A DNA stretch of 20,035 nucleotides from Haplomitrium mnioides (lineage: Eukaryota > Marchantiophyta > Haplomitriopsida > Calobryales), in assembly GCA_049999725.1 (NCBI GenBank), contig JBNGIS010032327.1, positions 1 through 20,035 of the forward strand, in the 5' to 3' direction. The notes beneath the pieces are model-generated. The model searched no databases and was not told the origin of the DNA. It saw only the letters and a program-made list of their open reading frames with translations. Both the position numbers and the translations under genes were made by a program. Below, piece after piece: positions 9,823 through 19,063 of the stretch (position 1 is the first letter of the stretch; each line of letters opens with the position of its first letter).

Positions 9823-10264
9823 TCCATGTGATGATCGATGTATCTCGATTCTGCATCGGAGTGGTGCTGAGCCAGGTTGATGAGAAGGGGCGGGATCATC
9901 CAATTTACTTTGCCAACAGGCTACTAGCCCATGCAGAGAAGAATTACTTTGCCACAGATTGGGAAGCCTTGGAGATCATCTATGCCTTGAAGAAGTTCAG
10001 GCATTATTTGCTACATCATAAAGTGATCTTTCATACAAATCACAATGCACTCAAATATATGGTGAACAAACCCGATGTCACCGGTCAGATTGCGAGGTGG
10101 GTGCTCCTCCTATAGGAGTTCAATTTCAAAGTCAAGATCAAACTTGAGAGGAAGCACAAAAATGTCTATTTCTTCTCCAGGATTGCTGAACCCGCCAATC
10201 AGAAGGAGGTGGGTGATGAATTCCCTGATGAGGACCTGTTCCTAGTGAAAGTTGGGAGGCCACG
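9823..10264 (+). pseudogene. Element A RNase H, broken, one catalytic Asp replaced
   Basis: RNase H degrades the RNA strand of the RNA/DNA hybrid. The reading resumes in a shifted frame at VMIDVSRFCIGVVLSQVD (Asp codon 9837), followed by HPIYFANRL, ATDWEALE (Glu codon 9963) and KVIFHTNHNALKYMVN, where Asn (codon 10038) replaces the expected catalytic Asp of a TDH motif. The characteristic RWVLLL segment is followed directly by TAG 10113, where the family usually has Gln, then EFNFKV and YFFSRI. The frame returns to that of the integrase between about 10240 and 10264. The RWVLLL-EF block is typical of plant non-chromoviral gypsy elements. No second (archaeal-type) RNase H is seen. Confidence 0.88.
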
Positions 10265-11572
10265 GACTACGCAACCATCACCGAATTCCTCTGTTTCGCC
10301 TAGATTCCCAAAGACAGCAACAGAGAGGAAGCTGCTGTATTCCTCCAGAAGGTAAAACCATACCTCTTAATCAAAGGAGTACTGCATAAGAGGGGGTATG
10401 ATGGGATGATCATACGTTGTCTAGAGCGGGATCAGTCCACAATGGTAATGTGGGCCCTCCATGGAGAGGAGGTGGGTGGCCATTTTGCAGCAGACACCAC
10501 GATCAAAAAAATCCTGGATGCAGGATACTGGTGGCCCACCTTGCACAAGGATGTGCACTTTTGGGTAAAGAGGTGCAATGCGTGCCAAAGAACAGGGAGG
10601 TCTGCAGCAAATCAACACCATCCGCTGTTTTCCATCATCCTCTTGGCACTTTTTGAGAAGTGGGGGATTGACTTCATCGGGCCAATTGCACCTTCCACTC
10701 GCATTGGCAACAGGTATATCTTGTTGGCCACAAATTATGCAACCAAGTGGGTGGAGGCCAGAGCAACTCAAAAGGATGATGCCAAAACAAAGGCGACCTT
10801 CCTCTATGAGCAGATGTTCTGCAGATTCGGGGCTCCTTTTGAGCTGGTGGGTGATCAAGGCACCCACTTCATCAATCAGGTGATCCGAGACCTGACCAAC
10901 CGCTACCTGATCAAGCATAGACGCACCACGGCCTACCATCCCAAAGCTAATGGTCTGATAGAGAGAGCCAACGGGTTCATGGGAAAGATCCTCAGTAAGA
11001 CAGTGGCGGCCAACAAAGCAGATTGGGATCTCAAGCTGCTCACCGCTACCCATGCCTACAATTTGGCATACAAAACCACAACGGGCCACTGTCCCTACTT
11101 TTTGGTCTTTGGGCACCATGCTCTGGTACTAGTGGTGTATGAGGTGCCAACCAGGCGATTGTTGGAACAAGAAAGGATGACAGAAGATCAAAGCATGAGG
11201 GAAAGACTCTATCAACTAGAGAGCCTAGAGGAAACCAGAGAGCTTGCCCAGGGGAGGTTGGAGCACCAACAACAGCTAAGGAAGCGACAACATGATAAGG
11301 GACTCAAACCAACTGACCTCTTGGAGGAAAATTTGGTGTTGCTATATGACAACAGGTTTGTGCATTTCCTTGGGAAATTGCACACAAGGTGGATGGGGCC
11401 ATTTATGCTAAAGAAGCTACATGGGAATGGGTCAGCAGAGTTGGAGACGTTGGAAGGACACAAATTTGCCAATCGATTGCACTTCGACTGACTCAAGAGG
11501 TATGTCAACCATGAGGAGGAAGGAGGGAGACCAATTGGGATCCCATCAAATGTACCTGGCCAACAGAGGTGA
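10265..11572 (+). pseudogene. Element A integrase, largely intact, DD35E preserved
   Basis: The integrase joins cDNA to the host genome. In-frame sequence starts upstream of the ATG at 10406 and carries one stop (TAG 10301). From ATG 10406 there is one 361-codon ORF: an HHCC zinc-binding domain (His19, His26, Cys57, Cys60), the catalytic core with Asp89 (WGIDFIGP), Asp150 (VGDQGTHF) and Glu186 (LIERANG), exactly 35 residues between the last two, then a charged helix and a GPF motif (331-333) in the C-terminal domain. TGA 11489 ends the ORF after NRLHFD; the same frame runs on to TGA 11570. No chromodomain follows. As part of a polyprotein it has no start of its own, so separate expression is doubtful. 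It is far better preserved than RT or gag. Confidence 0.93.
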
Positions 11573-11574
11573 GT

Positions 11575-11602
11575 TGTGTGTGCCTGTGTGTGTGTGTGTG
11601 TG
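11575..11602 (+). repeat. TG microsatellite near 3' end of element A
   Basis: A short run of TG dinucleotides interrupted by CC at 11583-11584. Element B has a shorter TG-rich stretch at the same place (about 19590-19610), so it is an inherited property of the 3' internal region. Confidence 0.8.
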
Positions 11603-11730
11603 AGTTTGTGAGGAGGCGTTTTGTGGGTTTGTACTATAGTAGCTACGGAGACCACTTAGTGACCACTTGGAGGAGGCACCCAACAGATCGAGGAACGAGG
11701 AGGGGTGTTCGCAAAGTCGCTTCACACTCG

Positions 11731-11742
11731 AAGGGGGAGTTA
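11731..11742 (+). other. Polypurine tract of element A
   Basis: AAGGGGGAGTTA directly precedes TGTCAGCC, the 3' LTR start. The preceding bases (CACACTCG) and the tract match element B's PPT (CACACTTGAAGGGGGAGTTA). It would prime plus-strand DNA synthesis. Confidence 0.88.
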
Positions 11743-14422
11743 TGTCAGCCAGTGAATTGGGGTGCTGACATAGAATTCTTCCCATCATGAGCAGCATTGG
11801 GCCAATTCCCCTCTGGTGAGTGTAAAAGCACCTCAAAAGCAGCGGAACTACTTCAATCTATGGGTACAAGCAGATCTCATGGATCCGAGGAGGGGAACGG
11901 GATCATTGCGCAAGGAGAGAAGGGAGTAGTGGTCGCCAGCAAGTGGAGGGGCCCACTAAAATTTGAAGGAAGCCAACAAGAGCCCATAAGCATCATTGGG
12001 ATGAGGGAATCAAGGCCTAGCGGGTAGGAAGGAACACACACCAGAGCAAAGGGGTTGGAGGAGAAAGGTTGAAGCTACAAGGTGGAAATCTGAAAGCACC
12101 CCAGGAGGATGAGGACCGCATAGCGAGCTTGCAGATGCCACACACCAGAGGCGAGGATTAGGGACAGAGGGGGAGGGTCGAGACCTTCATGAGCAAGAGC
12201 TAGGCCAGGATTCGGGGGACGCTTTGATCCTGTAGGCATGAGACAAGTTTGACGAGGGTCCGTCCCCTTTCTTGAGTATCTGTGGCTCTTAACGGAAACA
12301 TGGAGTCTGTTGAAGGCTCCAGAGGATTCCGTGGAAACGTGGCGTCTTCAAAGAGATTAAAGAGATTCATCGGATGACGTGTCAGCGCCAGGGAGTCCGC
12401 AAGTCTTCACGGAAAGGTGGCAAGCCTAGGGTATCCAAGAGCTTATATTGGATGGCATATTGGTGCTAGGGAGTTTGCAAGTCGTCACAGAGAGGTGGCA
12501 AGCCCAGGGCGTCCGAGGGCTTTTTAACAGAAACGTGGCAAGCATAGGAGGCCTGCAAAGTTGAGCGGAAACGTGGATGAAGGGGGGAGTCCACGGTCTT
12601 CATCGGAGAAAAGTCAGCGCGACGGTCGGACTACCCCCTTGCGGAATGGCGTTGGGTGGCGGCTTCATGGATTACGTGGCGTCCTCGGAGGACTTGGTTA
12701 GAGTCAATGGACACATGGCGGTAAGGTGGAGTTCGTTGGAACTCGTGTCAGAGGAATGTCAACCTCGAAGGAGGGTTAGTGTGGCGATTCGCCTACCCCT
12801 TTGCGGGGCGGCGTCGGACGGCGCAACTTCGGATGATGTGGCACTCAAGAAGGGTCTGATGGATCCTTTGAGTTAGAGCAAAGTCAACCACGGAACCAAG
12901 TCAATCAAGGGGGGAGTCCACGGTCTTCATCGGAGAAAAGTCAACGCGACGGTCAGACTACCCCCTTGCGGAATGGCGTTGGGTGGCGGCTTCGCGGATC
13001 ACATGGCGTCCTCGGAGGACTTGGTTAGAGTTAATGGACACATGGCGGTAAGGTGGAGTCCGTTGGAACTCGGGTCAGAGGAATGTCAACCTCAGAGGAG
13101 GGTTAGTGTGGCGATTCGCCTACCCCTTTGTAGGGCGGCGTCGGACGGCGCAACTTCGGATGATGTGGCACTCAAGGAGGGTCTGATGGATCCTCTGAGT
13201 TAGAGCAAAGTCAACCACAGAACCAAGTCAGCGCGACAGTCAAACTACCCCTTGCAGAACGATGTCGGACGGCGGGCACGGAAGGAAGTCAACCTCGACA
13301 CATGGCACTTTGGAGGAGTCTAAGATATCATTTGGACTTTCTTATCCATCGGATCCTTGGGCTTGGGATCCGAGGTCAACCATGGGACAAGGTCAAAGCG
13401 GAAGTCCAACTTCCAGGTTGAATGTGGCGTCGGACAGCCGCAACGGAAGAAAAGTCAACAACGGACCTGGGTTCCGCTAGATTCTACAAACTCGGATCTG
13501 TGGGGATCTCTAGATGCGAATCTTGGAGATTTCGTGGGACTCCTTTTCCGAAGGATTCTTTGGACTGGAGTTCCGTGGGAATCTTCAAAATCTTAGTCCG
13601 CGAGATTCCTCAGACTCATCTCCGTGTTACCGTTGTACTTGGCATCATTTGACTAATTGGCGGGACACACGTCGCAACGTTTGAATCCGAGCCAACAAGA
13701 TTAACGAATAGTGGGGACAGGTGTCGCGACCTCCTAATCCGAGCCAAACGGGATTAACGAACTTTCAACAGGAAGGAATCGGAGGATCAACGAAAGCTCG
13801 AGGGGTATATATCGACAGGCTACGAATTTAGAAGGGTTGATGTGAAAGCAAACTAGAGACGCGATGAGCGATCTCAAGACAAGGAAAATGCAAACAAGGT
13901 AAGGTAGGATCAGATTCCAATGAGAAGTTATGTGAAGCGAGTGAACTCGCACTTGAGGCAAGCGGGGGTGGAGGTGGACTGGAGGGGCGTCAAAAATTGC
14001 TGGGCGGGGAGCTCTAGAGGCTCAGGCGATCCAAGTGAACTCATCCCCGTAAGTGGACTCGGAGCGGAGGTGGATCGATACGAGAGACTAGAAGGGAATC
14101 CGACCTATTGAGAATTCGGGAGAGGCTGCCAAGTGGGATCTTGGAGTCATCTCTACATTCTTTGTATGGGAGCATCAACCCATAGTGCTCGGAGTGCGCT
14201 CTGGTGTAATATTTCAAGTGGAGTTGTGAAGAGGGTGGTTGCATTAGTGCCTGCGTACTACGGAGAAGACTTGTTCGAGGCTCGGGGGTGGAGTGAGCTA
14301 CTTGCAAGTCGGAAAGACTATCTTTCGGAGGTGGAAGTCAAAGAAATCCTCTTCCTAGCATGAGGAAGTAAAAGCAGGGCTTCTCACGAGGGAAGTTGAA
14401 AAACTATCTACAGAAGGGTGTG
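11743..14422 (+). repeat. Element A 3' LTR, truncated by element B
   Basis: It aligns with the 5' LTR from the tip (TGTCAGCCAGTGAATTGG) to position 14422, which corresponds to about 5138 in the 5' LTR; the last 730 bp or so must lie beyond element B outside the window. It lacks the 1,745-bp insertion (empty site near 13627) and has an extra 327-bp tandem copy at 12907-13233. A possible TATA-like TATATAT occurs at 13806, where the 5' LTR reads TATACAT. No gene is seen; the ORFs at 12577-13203 are shadows of the GC-rich repeats. Confidence 0.92.
12580..13233 (+). repeat. 327-bp tandem duplication in element A 3' LTR
   Basis: Two copies (12580-12906 and 12907-13233) start AAGGGGGGAGTCCACGG and run through the same ACGTG/CTACCCC repeat block. 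The 5' LTR has a single copy (about 1873-2197), so the duplication arose after insertion of A or during its replication. The copies differ at a few positions. Confidence 0.9.
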
Positions 14423-15178
14423 TGTCAGCCGGTAGTTTGGAGCACTAAGGCTGAATGCACGAAATCGGAAGCACCACTGGCCACATTGTTCCCTTTGCAA
14501 GTGTGAAGGCCCTCAGGAACAGCTGATTCCTCAAACAACTGATAAGAGCAGGGTGCATGAGTCCTGGGAGGGAAACAAGACCATGGCGGAGGGGAGGAGG
14601 AAGGTGAGCAGTGATCGCCAACCAGAGGAGGGGCCCCATTCTCAAATTCAAAGCAGGCCAGCGAGAATCCGTGGGCCTAAGGAGGATGCGGGGGTGGGAG
14701 CTGGGGAAAAGGAATAGAGCAGACACCCATGGCGAGGCGATCGTAGGAGGAAGAATAAAGGATCAACAACAAGGAAGCCCGAAGGCACTCCGAAGAGAGG
14801 TAGATCGCGGGTGTCCTGCAAGCGGCCACAAATCGGGAAACAAGCATCAGGAGTTGTAAGGAGGAGGGGAGATATTCACAAGGGCGAGCAAGGCCAGGGA
14901 AGGGGGACGCCTCGATCCCGTAAGCAAGATTGAACCTTGCAGAGGACGATCAAACGCTCCATCCGAGTCGGTAAGTTCTAACAGAAGAGTGGAGTCCCCA
15001 AAGGGTCCCTCGAGATTCCACGGAAAGGTGGCGTCTCCAGAGCCCTTCGCGGGATTCCACGGACGATGTGGTGGCAGCAGGAGGCCCGCGGGTTTGCGGA
15101 AAGGCGCCTCCCTAAGGGGAGAGCCCATTTAGCGGGGTTCTGATCCGTCTTACGACGTGGGACACCCCGCTTAAGAGG

Positions 15179-15680
15179 GATCCGCGAGAGACCAAACAGG
15201 GGAGCAAGGAAGAAGGCCCAAAACAACGACTTATCGCGGGTCTGGCCGAAGGAAAATGGAGGAGTGTCGTAAGGGCGATGTATCGAAGATCCGGGAGGAG
15301 GAAGAGCGTGGAAGCCGAAGGGGTGACCTAGCGCAGATTCGCCAGGAGGAAAACACAGAGGAGAGCCGAAAGGGGGACTGATCCCTGATCTGACCAAATA
15401 AGAGCGAGTAAAGGCGAAAAGGCGACTTGTCGACAAACCGGTTCGAACGACGCGCATCAGTGGCGAAGCAGTGACCCATCGCCAACCGTCCAACGGGAAG
15501 AAGGCTGAACTAGAAGGGCGATACGTCGCCTATCCGGTGGAGGGAAACGAAGGGCACGGCGGAATGACGACATATCGGCAAATCGGCAAGCGAGATAAGA
15601 GCGGCCGGCAAACGAAGCTAACGCCGGTGCGATCGACGGAGGAGCTATCGGCACCGAAAGGGTGACACTTTGCCGCTTCG
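15179..15680 (+). repeat. Degenerate array of about 48-bp repeats with dyad cores
   Basis: A core resembling GGCGAYNTRTCGCC recurs with its GA at about 15179, 15228, 15277, 15325, 15376, 15424, 15473, 15520, 15569, (15617 weak) and 15664, spacing 47-51 bp. Good cores include CGACTTATCGC, GGCGATGTATCG, GGCGACTTGTCG, GGGCGATACGTCGCC and GACGACATATCGG. The cores are imperfect inverted repeats; the bases between are rich in GGAGGAA/CGAAAGG. Units are too diverged and have no spacers, so this is not CRISPR. It is absent from element A's LTR. Confidence 0.65.
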
Positions 15681-15890
15681 GCATCCAAAAGGTAAAAGTT
15701 CGACGGGTGCTGCAGAAAGTTCGAAAGGGGCGAACGGTCCAAAAGGGCCTAGTAGTTCTTATAGCGAGCTTTTGGAAGAGTTAACGAAGCTAGCCTCAAG
15801 CACGAATAGTTCTTACTTTGAAGGTACAAACAGCGACATCGACACCGTTCTTAGTCGGCGAGCTGGGGAAGTCCGCGATTCTACGGATGA

Positions 15891-16215
15891 CGTGGCGAGC
15901 GTAGGTTGTCCGCGGGAGGCTTCGGAAATGTGGCACGCTGGGAAGCAAGGACGGGTTTCCGGGGGTCAACATCGGATGGAGGTCAGCGCGACGGTCCGCC
16001 TACCCCTTTGCGGGGTGGCGGCGGACGGCGGCCTTCAGAGGACGTGGCGACTCCAGGGACCCCGAGGCAATCCACGGGACACGCGGCGCTAGGAGAGGAG
16101 TCCACCTGACCTCGGGCAACGTGCGGGTCAACATCGGGAAGAGGTTAGCGCAACGTTCAGCCTACCCCCTCGCGGGGCGGCGTTGGACGGCGGTTCAGCG
16201 GAGGACGTGGCGTGA
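15891..16215 (+). promoter_or_regulatory. ACGTG motifs and CTACCCC repeats in LTR B
   Basis: GATGACGTGGCG (about 15886), GGACGTGGCG (about 16039 and 16204) and two GTCAGCG..CTACCCC units (15982, 16144) mirror the ACGTG-rich zone of LTR A, at lower density. A regulatory function is inferred from motif identity only. Confidence 0.35.
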
Positions 16216-17202
16216 GGAGAGGAAAGAAGCATCTGCGAGGGGATCGAAGGAGATTCCTTAGAATCGGTTCCGTGGGGCACTGCGGAACTCAGTTCCGATA
16301 GCCTCTTCGGACTTGCTCCTGCAAGAATCTGCGGAATCTCTTCCCGTAAGATTCCTCGGAGTTGTTACCGTTGACCTGGTGTTCCTTCGATCAACTGTAG
16401 GACACGCGGCGCGCGCTACTTGTCCGTTTCAACGGGATTAACTAACAAGCACCACGCGTCGTCACTTCCCAGCTCCAGGGAGAAAAACGTGATTAACGAC
16501 CTTTCGTGGGGTCGGGCTCGCAAGTTACGAGGGAGTATACTTGGGCGACATTCGAATTCTTCAAGGTTGATGCACGGGCATTTGCAGGAAGCGACAGCAA
16601 CCGCAAGACAAGTGACTTGCGCATGGTAAGGCAGGGGTGGAGAGTTCAGTGAGGAGACGTGTGAAGCGGGTGTACTAGCTCCAGGGGGCCAGGGGGACTC
16701 AGAGGTGGACTGGAGGGGCGCCGAGAATCGCAGAGTGAGGAGCTCTGGATGCTCGGGCGATCCAGGTGAACTCGTCCTTGCCGGTGCACCAGAGCGGAGG
16801 TGTACCGATACGTGAATCAAAGGAATTCTTGGTCTGCCGAGAACTAACAAGGGGCTGCTAATTGAGGAGCTTGGAGTCTCTCGGCAAGTCCTTGTGCAAG
16901 TGCATCAGCCCAGAGTGTTCGGAGGACACTTTGGTGTGTATTCTTCTTCAAGTGGAGCTGAGAGGGGGGGCTGTGCTAGTGCCTGCGCACTGCGCGGGAT
17001 GACCCGTTGAGGCTTGAGGGTGGAGTGAGCTACCTGCAGCTGGTAAAGCTGTCTTCCAGAGGTGGAAGTAAAAGAAACTCTCTTCCTAGCATAAGGAAGT
17101 AAAAGCAGGGCTTCTTGCGAGGGAAGTAGAAAAACTATCTGGAGAGGAGGGTGTGTGGGTTGCTGGGCTGCAGTTGTTAGGCAGCGGGACTCATAAGGGA
17201 AG

Positions 17203-17210
17203 TATAAATA
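17203..17210 (+). promoter_or_regulatory. Candidate TATA box of LTR B
   Basis: TATAAATA lies about 30 bp before CCTTCAAGGACTCTG, a block also present in LTR A (about 5221). A transcript start near 17235 would be expected. LTR A lacks an equivalent TATA here, so it either decayed or A's promoter lies elsewhere. Confidence 0.45.
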
Positions 17211-17368
17211 GTTAGAATTCTAGAGTGCCTTCAAGGACTCTGTTTTCTCTTGTATATTGTATAAATGTGTTTGTCCATATATGTGTAGCTAGATTTCCCT
17301 TCTGCAGGTGTGTCCCCTTCAATTGTTAGATTAGGAGACAGTCAGATCAGCTGAGCAGACCCTAGGAA

Positions 17369-17386
17369 CACACTTGAAGGGGGAGT
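17369..17386 (+). repeat. PPT-like copy inside LTR B
   Basis: CACACTTGAAGGGGGAGT is identical over 18 bp to the true PPT context at 19728-19745. LTR A has a weaker equivalent, TTGAAGGGGGAGTCAAG, near 5370. A second purine tract (GAAAGGGGCAGT) lies near 17514. Confidence 0.75.
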
Positions 17387-17619
17387 CCAATCCCTTGACA
17401 CAAGTTTGGTATCCTAGAGGTGAGTGCTCTCTGTTTCTGATTCTGTTGCATAGAGTAGGACTTAGAACTTGTTAGGATAGTTAGGAATAGTTGTATCAGA
17501 CCTGTGACCACCCTGAAAGGGGCAGTCCAGAGCTGTTGTGTGTTCAGCTGTGCAGGTCACTATCACCATTTTGCCCAAGCACAAATAAGGTGACAAGGCC
17601 TAAGCCATTGGGTCCTAAG

Positions 17620-17625
17620 AATAAA
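17620..17625 (+). terminator. Candidate poly(A) signal of LTR B
   Basis: AATAAA lies about 385 bp after the presumed transcript start and 256 bp before the LTR end, a reasonable place for the R/U5 border. LTR A has only a degenerate version. Position is the only support. Confidence 0.35.
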
Positions 17626-17890
17626 GAGGAAGAATCACACAAGCTAGCTGGGTGTTATGGATGTGGACCTGCGCATGGTATTGAATGTCTGACTTGAGTA
17701 GAAGAAGAAGAGGAGTGAGAAGTGCATAAAAGGCCTGTAAGGAGAAGAAGAGTCCTTAAGGTCTGAAAGTGGTAACTGGCAAGGGGCCATCTCAGAAAAG
17801 AACCTGAAAGCCCGTAAACCTGTCCTCCCCTGCCTCGAAACGGGGCCTGAAAAGGCTAAGGCCGGAAACATGGGAGCGACATGGATTTTT

Positions 17891-17909
17891 TGGCGCTAGA
17901 AGGAGGGCC
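17891..17909 (+). other. Primer-binding site of element B
   Basis: TGGCGCTAGAAGGAGGGCC, identical to element A's PBS, 9 nt after the LTR end. Confidence 0.82.
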
Positions 17910-18084
17910 AAGGGTTTGAAAAAACCTGAGACCAACCCAAACCAGAGAGACCACTGTGTGCACAGAAGAGACTCAAGTCAGTTTGTGAAGAGGTTACTTC
18001 CGAGAAACAGAGAAATTGGGTGTGAGTCTGTTGAGGAAGAGTGGTCGGCAGAAGAGGCCAAGTTACCATATTTGGGAGGAGTGA
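17910..18084 (+). other. Element B untranslated leader
   Basis: Similar to element A's leader up to about 18080, then homology to gag starts far downstream of A's gag start, marking the deletion junction. A 61-codon ORF here (17916-18101) has no counterpart in A and is taken as chance. Confidence 0.5.
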
Positions 18085-18561
18085 AAGTTTTCTTCAACTA
18101 GGAAAATAGGCCATGGCCATGGGAGAAGGAAAAGACGGGCTAAGCATGTGTCAGGATATTCTTCAGAGGGTTCAAGCAACAATGAAGACACAGAAGAGAG
18201 CTCTACATCTACCGTGGAAAGTGATAGTGACTCCTCTAGCAACAGCTCTGATGAACCGAGATCTTCAAGAAAGAAGAAGCAAAGACGAAAGCGGACAATC
18301 AAAAGGGCTGCCAAGGGAGAGAAGGCTCGCTTAGCGGAATTGAGCTCAAAAATGGAGGTACTGCAAACCCTCATGTCGAGCCTCACGCCAAATCTTCAGA
18401 GAGCTGAACAATCAGATGAATGGGTCACAACCGGACCATTGAAGAGAATTGTGGCCAACCTTGACATGTTTCCCCCAACTGCCCGGAACCATGGGGGCAG
18501 AAGCATGAGTGGCCAATCAAAGTGCATCCCCAGTGTGAAGAGGAGGAAGCAGTCTGGATGA
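18085..18561 (+). pseudogene. Element B gag remnant (charged tail, no capsid)
   Basis: The frame opens after TGA 18082 without an ATG at its head. It matches the middle of A's gag: RRKRRAKHVSGYSSEG corresponds to RRKTRAKYESDDS in A, followed by the Ser/Glu/Asp-rich run, SSRKKKQRRKRTIKR basic run, and AELSSKMEVLQTL (A: EELSVKMEVMNIV). The capsid domain (A 6079 to about 6600) is missing. The first zinc knuckle and about 180 bp around it are also gone, and DNA matching the second knuckle no longer encodes Cys/His ligands. What remains is an acidic-basic segment, possibly nucleic-acid-binding or nuclear-targeting by composition. It is probably not translated as a functional Gag. Confidence 0.75.
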
Positions 18562-19063
18562 AGGAGGAGACCTCTGCCTCAGAGGAGTGTGGTCATGGAA
18601 AAGCCAAAGCTAAATCCAAGTCTCACCGGAAGAGCAAGAGCCAGAAGAGGCGAAAGGCTAAGAAGGGTACAAATCAAGTGTGGTCATCCATGAGCTATCC
18701 TGAATATGAGGCGGAATACCCCACCTGGTTCTACCAGACACAAACCCAGGAGAAGGCAGACGGTGAGGACCTGAGGCATGTCCTGGAGCAGCAATCACGA
18801 GGCGATCCAAATGAGCTCCAAGAAGCGAAAGTATCCCTAGTCGCGGTGCAGGATCTCCCGAATTACGACATTCAAGCGGAGGCGGAGGAATCAAAACCTG
18901 AAGAAGAGGACTCCGCGCACCAATCAAGGGACCAGGGAAGGGCCCCACCAGGGCAAGGAGGAGATGGTGCAACTGAAACTCATTTCCCCCAAGAGGAGGA
19001 CCTACCGGGAAACCCATGCCGGCCAAGCACCGAACCCGAACTGCGAGGGGGGGGGGGGGGGGG
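18522..19063 (+). pseudogene. Element B gag-pol linker remnant
   Basis: An open stretch in another frame continues the homology to A's 7297-7866 region: a Lys-rich block (KAKSKSHRKSKSQKRRKAKK), YPTWFYQTQTQ (A: NPKWFYLKQQN), a Gln/Glu helix and NYDIQAEAEE (A: PYNIQADVW). Beyond that point A continues into protease, but B has a Glu/Pro/Gly-rich stretch ending in a 17-G tract (19047-19063). The third zinc knuckle of A is replaced by a region with disrupted Cys spacing. No protease motif is found. Confidence 0.65.

Larger units (their letters stand above)
11515..11790 (+). other. Open frame across PPT into 3' LTR of element A
   Basis: After a TGA at 11512 this frame, different from the integrase frame, is open for 91 codons to TGA 11788. 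It reads NWDPIKCTWPTE, crosses a TG-rich stretch (low-complexity Cys/Val), then reads ASHSKGELCQPV, where KGEL is encoded by the polypurine tract. In element B the equivalent WDP and KGELCQPV words share one frame with the same 195-nt spacing (11536 to 11731 here; 19541 to 19736 in B). There is no known domain and the product is hypothetical. It could be non-coding DNA whose length is constrained. Confidence 0.35.
1051..14422 (+). mobile_element. Element A: Ty3/gypsy LTR retrotransposon, degenerate, interrupted by element B
   Basis: Order is LTR - PBS - gag - PR - RT - RNase H - IN - PPT - LTR, the Ty3/gypsy order with integrase last. The 5' LTR begins TGTCAGC at 1051 and the 3' LTR begins TGTCAGC at 11743; both align over long stretches. 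Internal length is about 5.87 kb. The 3' LTR stops where element B begins at 14423, so A's true right end and its target-site duplication (left flank GCAAC, 1046-1050) lie beyond the window. In one aligned block (4343 onward versus 13627 onward) I counted about 34 differences in about 285 bases, nearly all transitions, indicating an old, probably methylated copy. No chromodomain is visible after the integrase. Confidence 0.93.
14423..17881 (+). repeat. Element B 5' LTR
   Basis: 3,459 bp from TGTCAGCC to GCGACA, 9 nt before the PBS. Segments match LTR A in order: the G-rich block (about 14590-14720), GGAGTCC/ACGTGG block, the CTACCCC repeats (15982, 16144), a GTTACCG block (16364), a TGGACTGGAGGGGCG block (about 16708) and the U5-like end. 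About 15090-15860, which holds a 48-bp repeat array, has no counterpart in A. No gene is supported; ORFs such as those at 15471 and 15670 fall in repeats. Confidence 0.9.

Noticed and set aside
10421-11119. 232-codon ORF on the minus strand
   Set aside because: Exact shadow of the integrase core; the plus strand carries all catalytic motifs.
11491-11742. Chromodomain downstream of integrase
   Set aside because: None of the three frames between the integrase stop and the PPT shows chromodomain aromatic or acidic motifs.
15179-15680. CRISPR-like periodic repeats
   Set aside because: Units are degenerate and contiguous without unique spacers, there are no cas genes, and the context is a plant LTR.
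14978-15684. Overlapping minus-strand ORFs up to 171 codons in LTR B
   Set aside because: Pro/Arg/Ser-rich reading of the 48-bp repeat array, with no domain.
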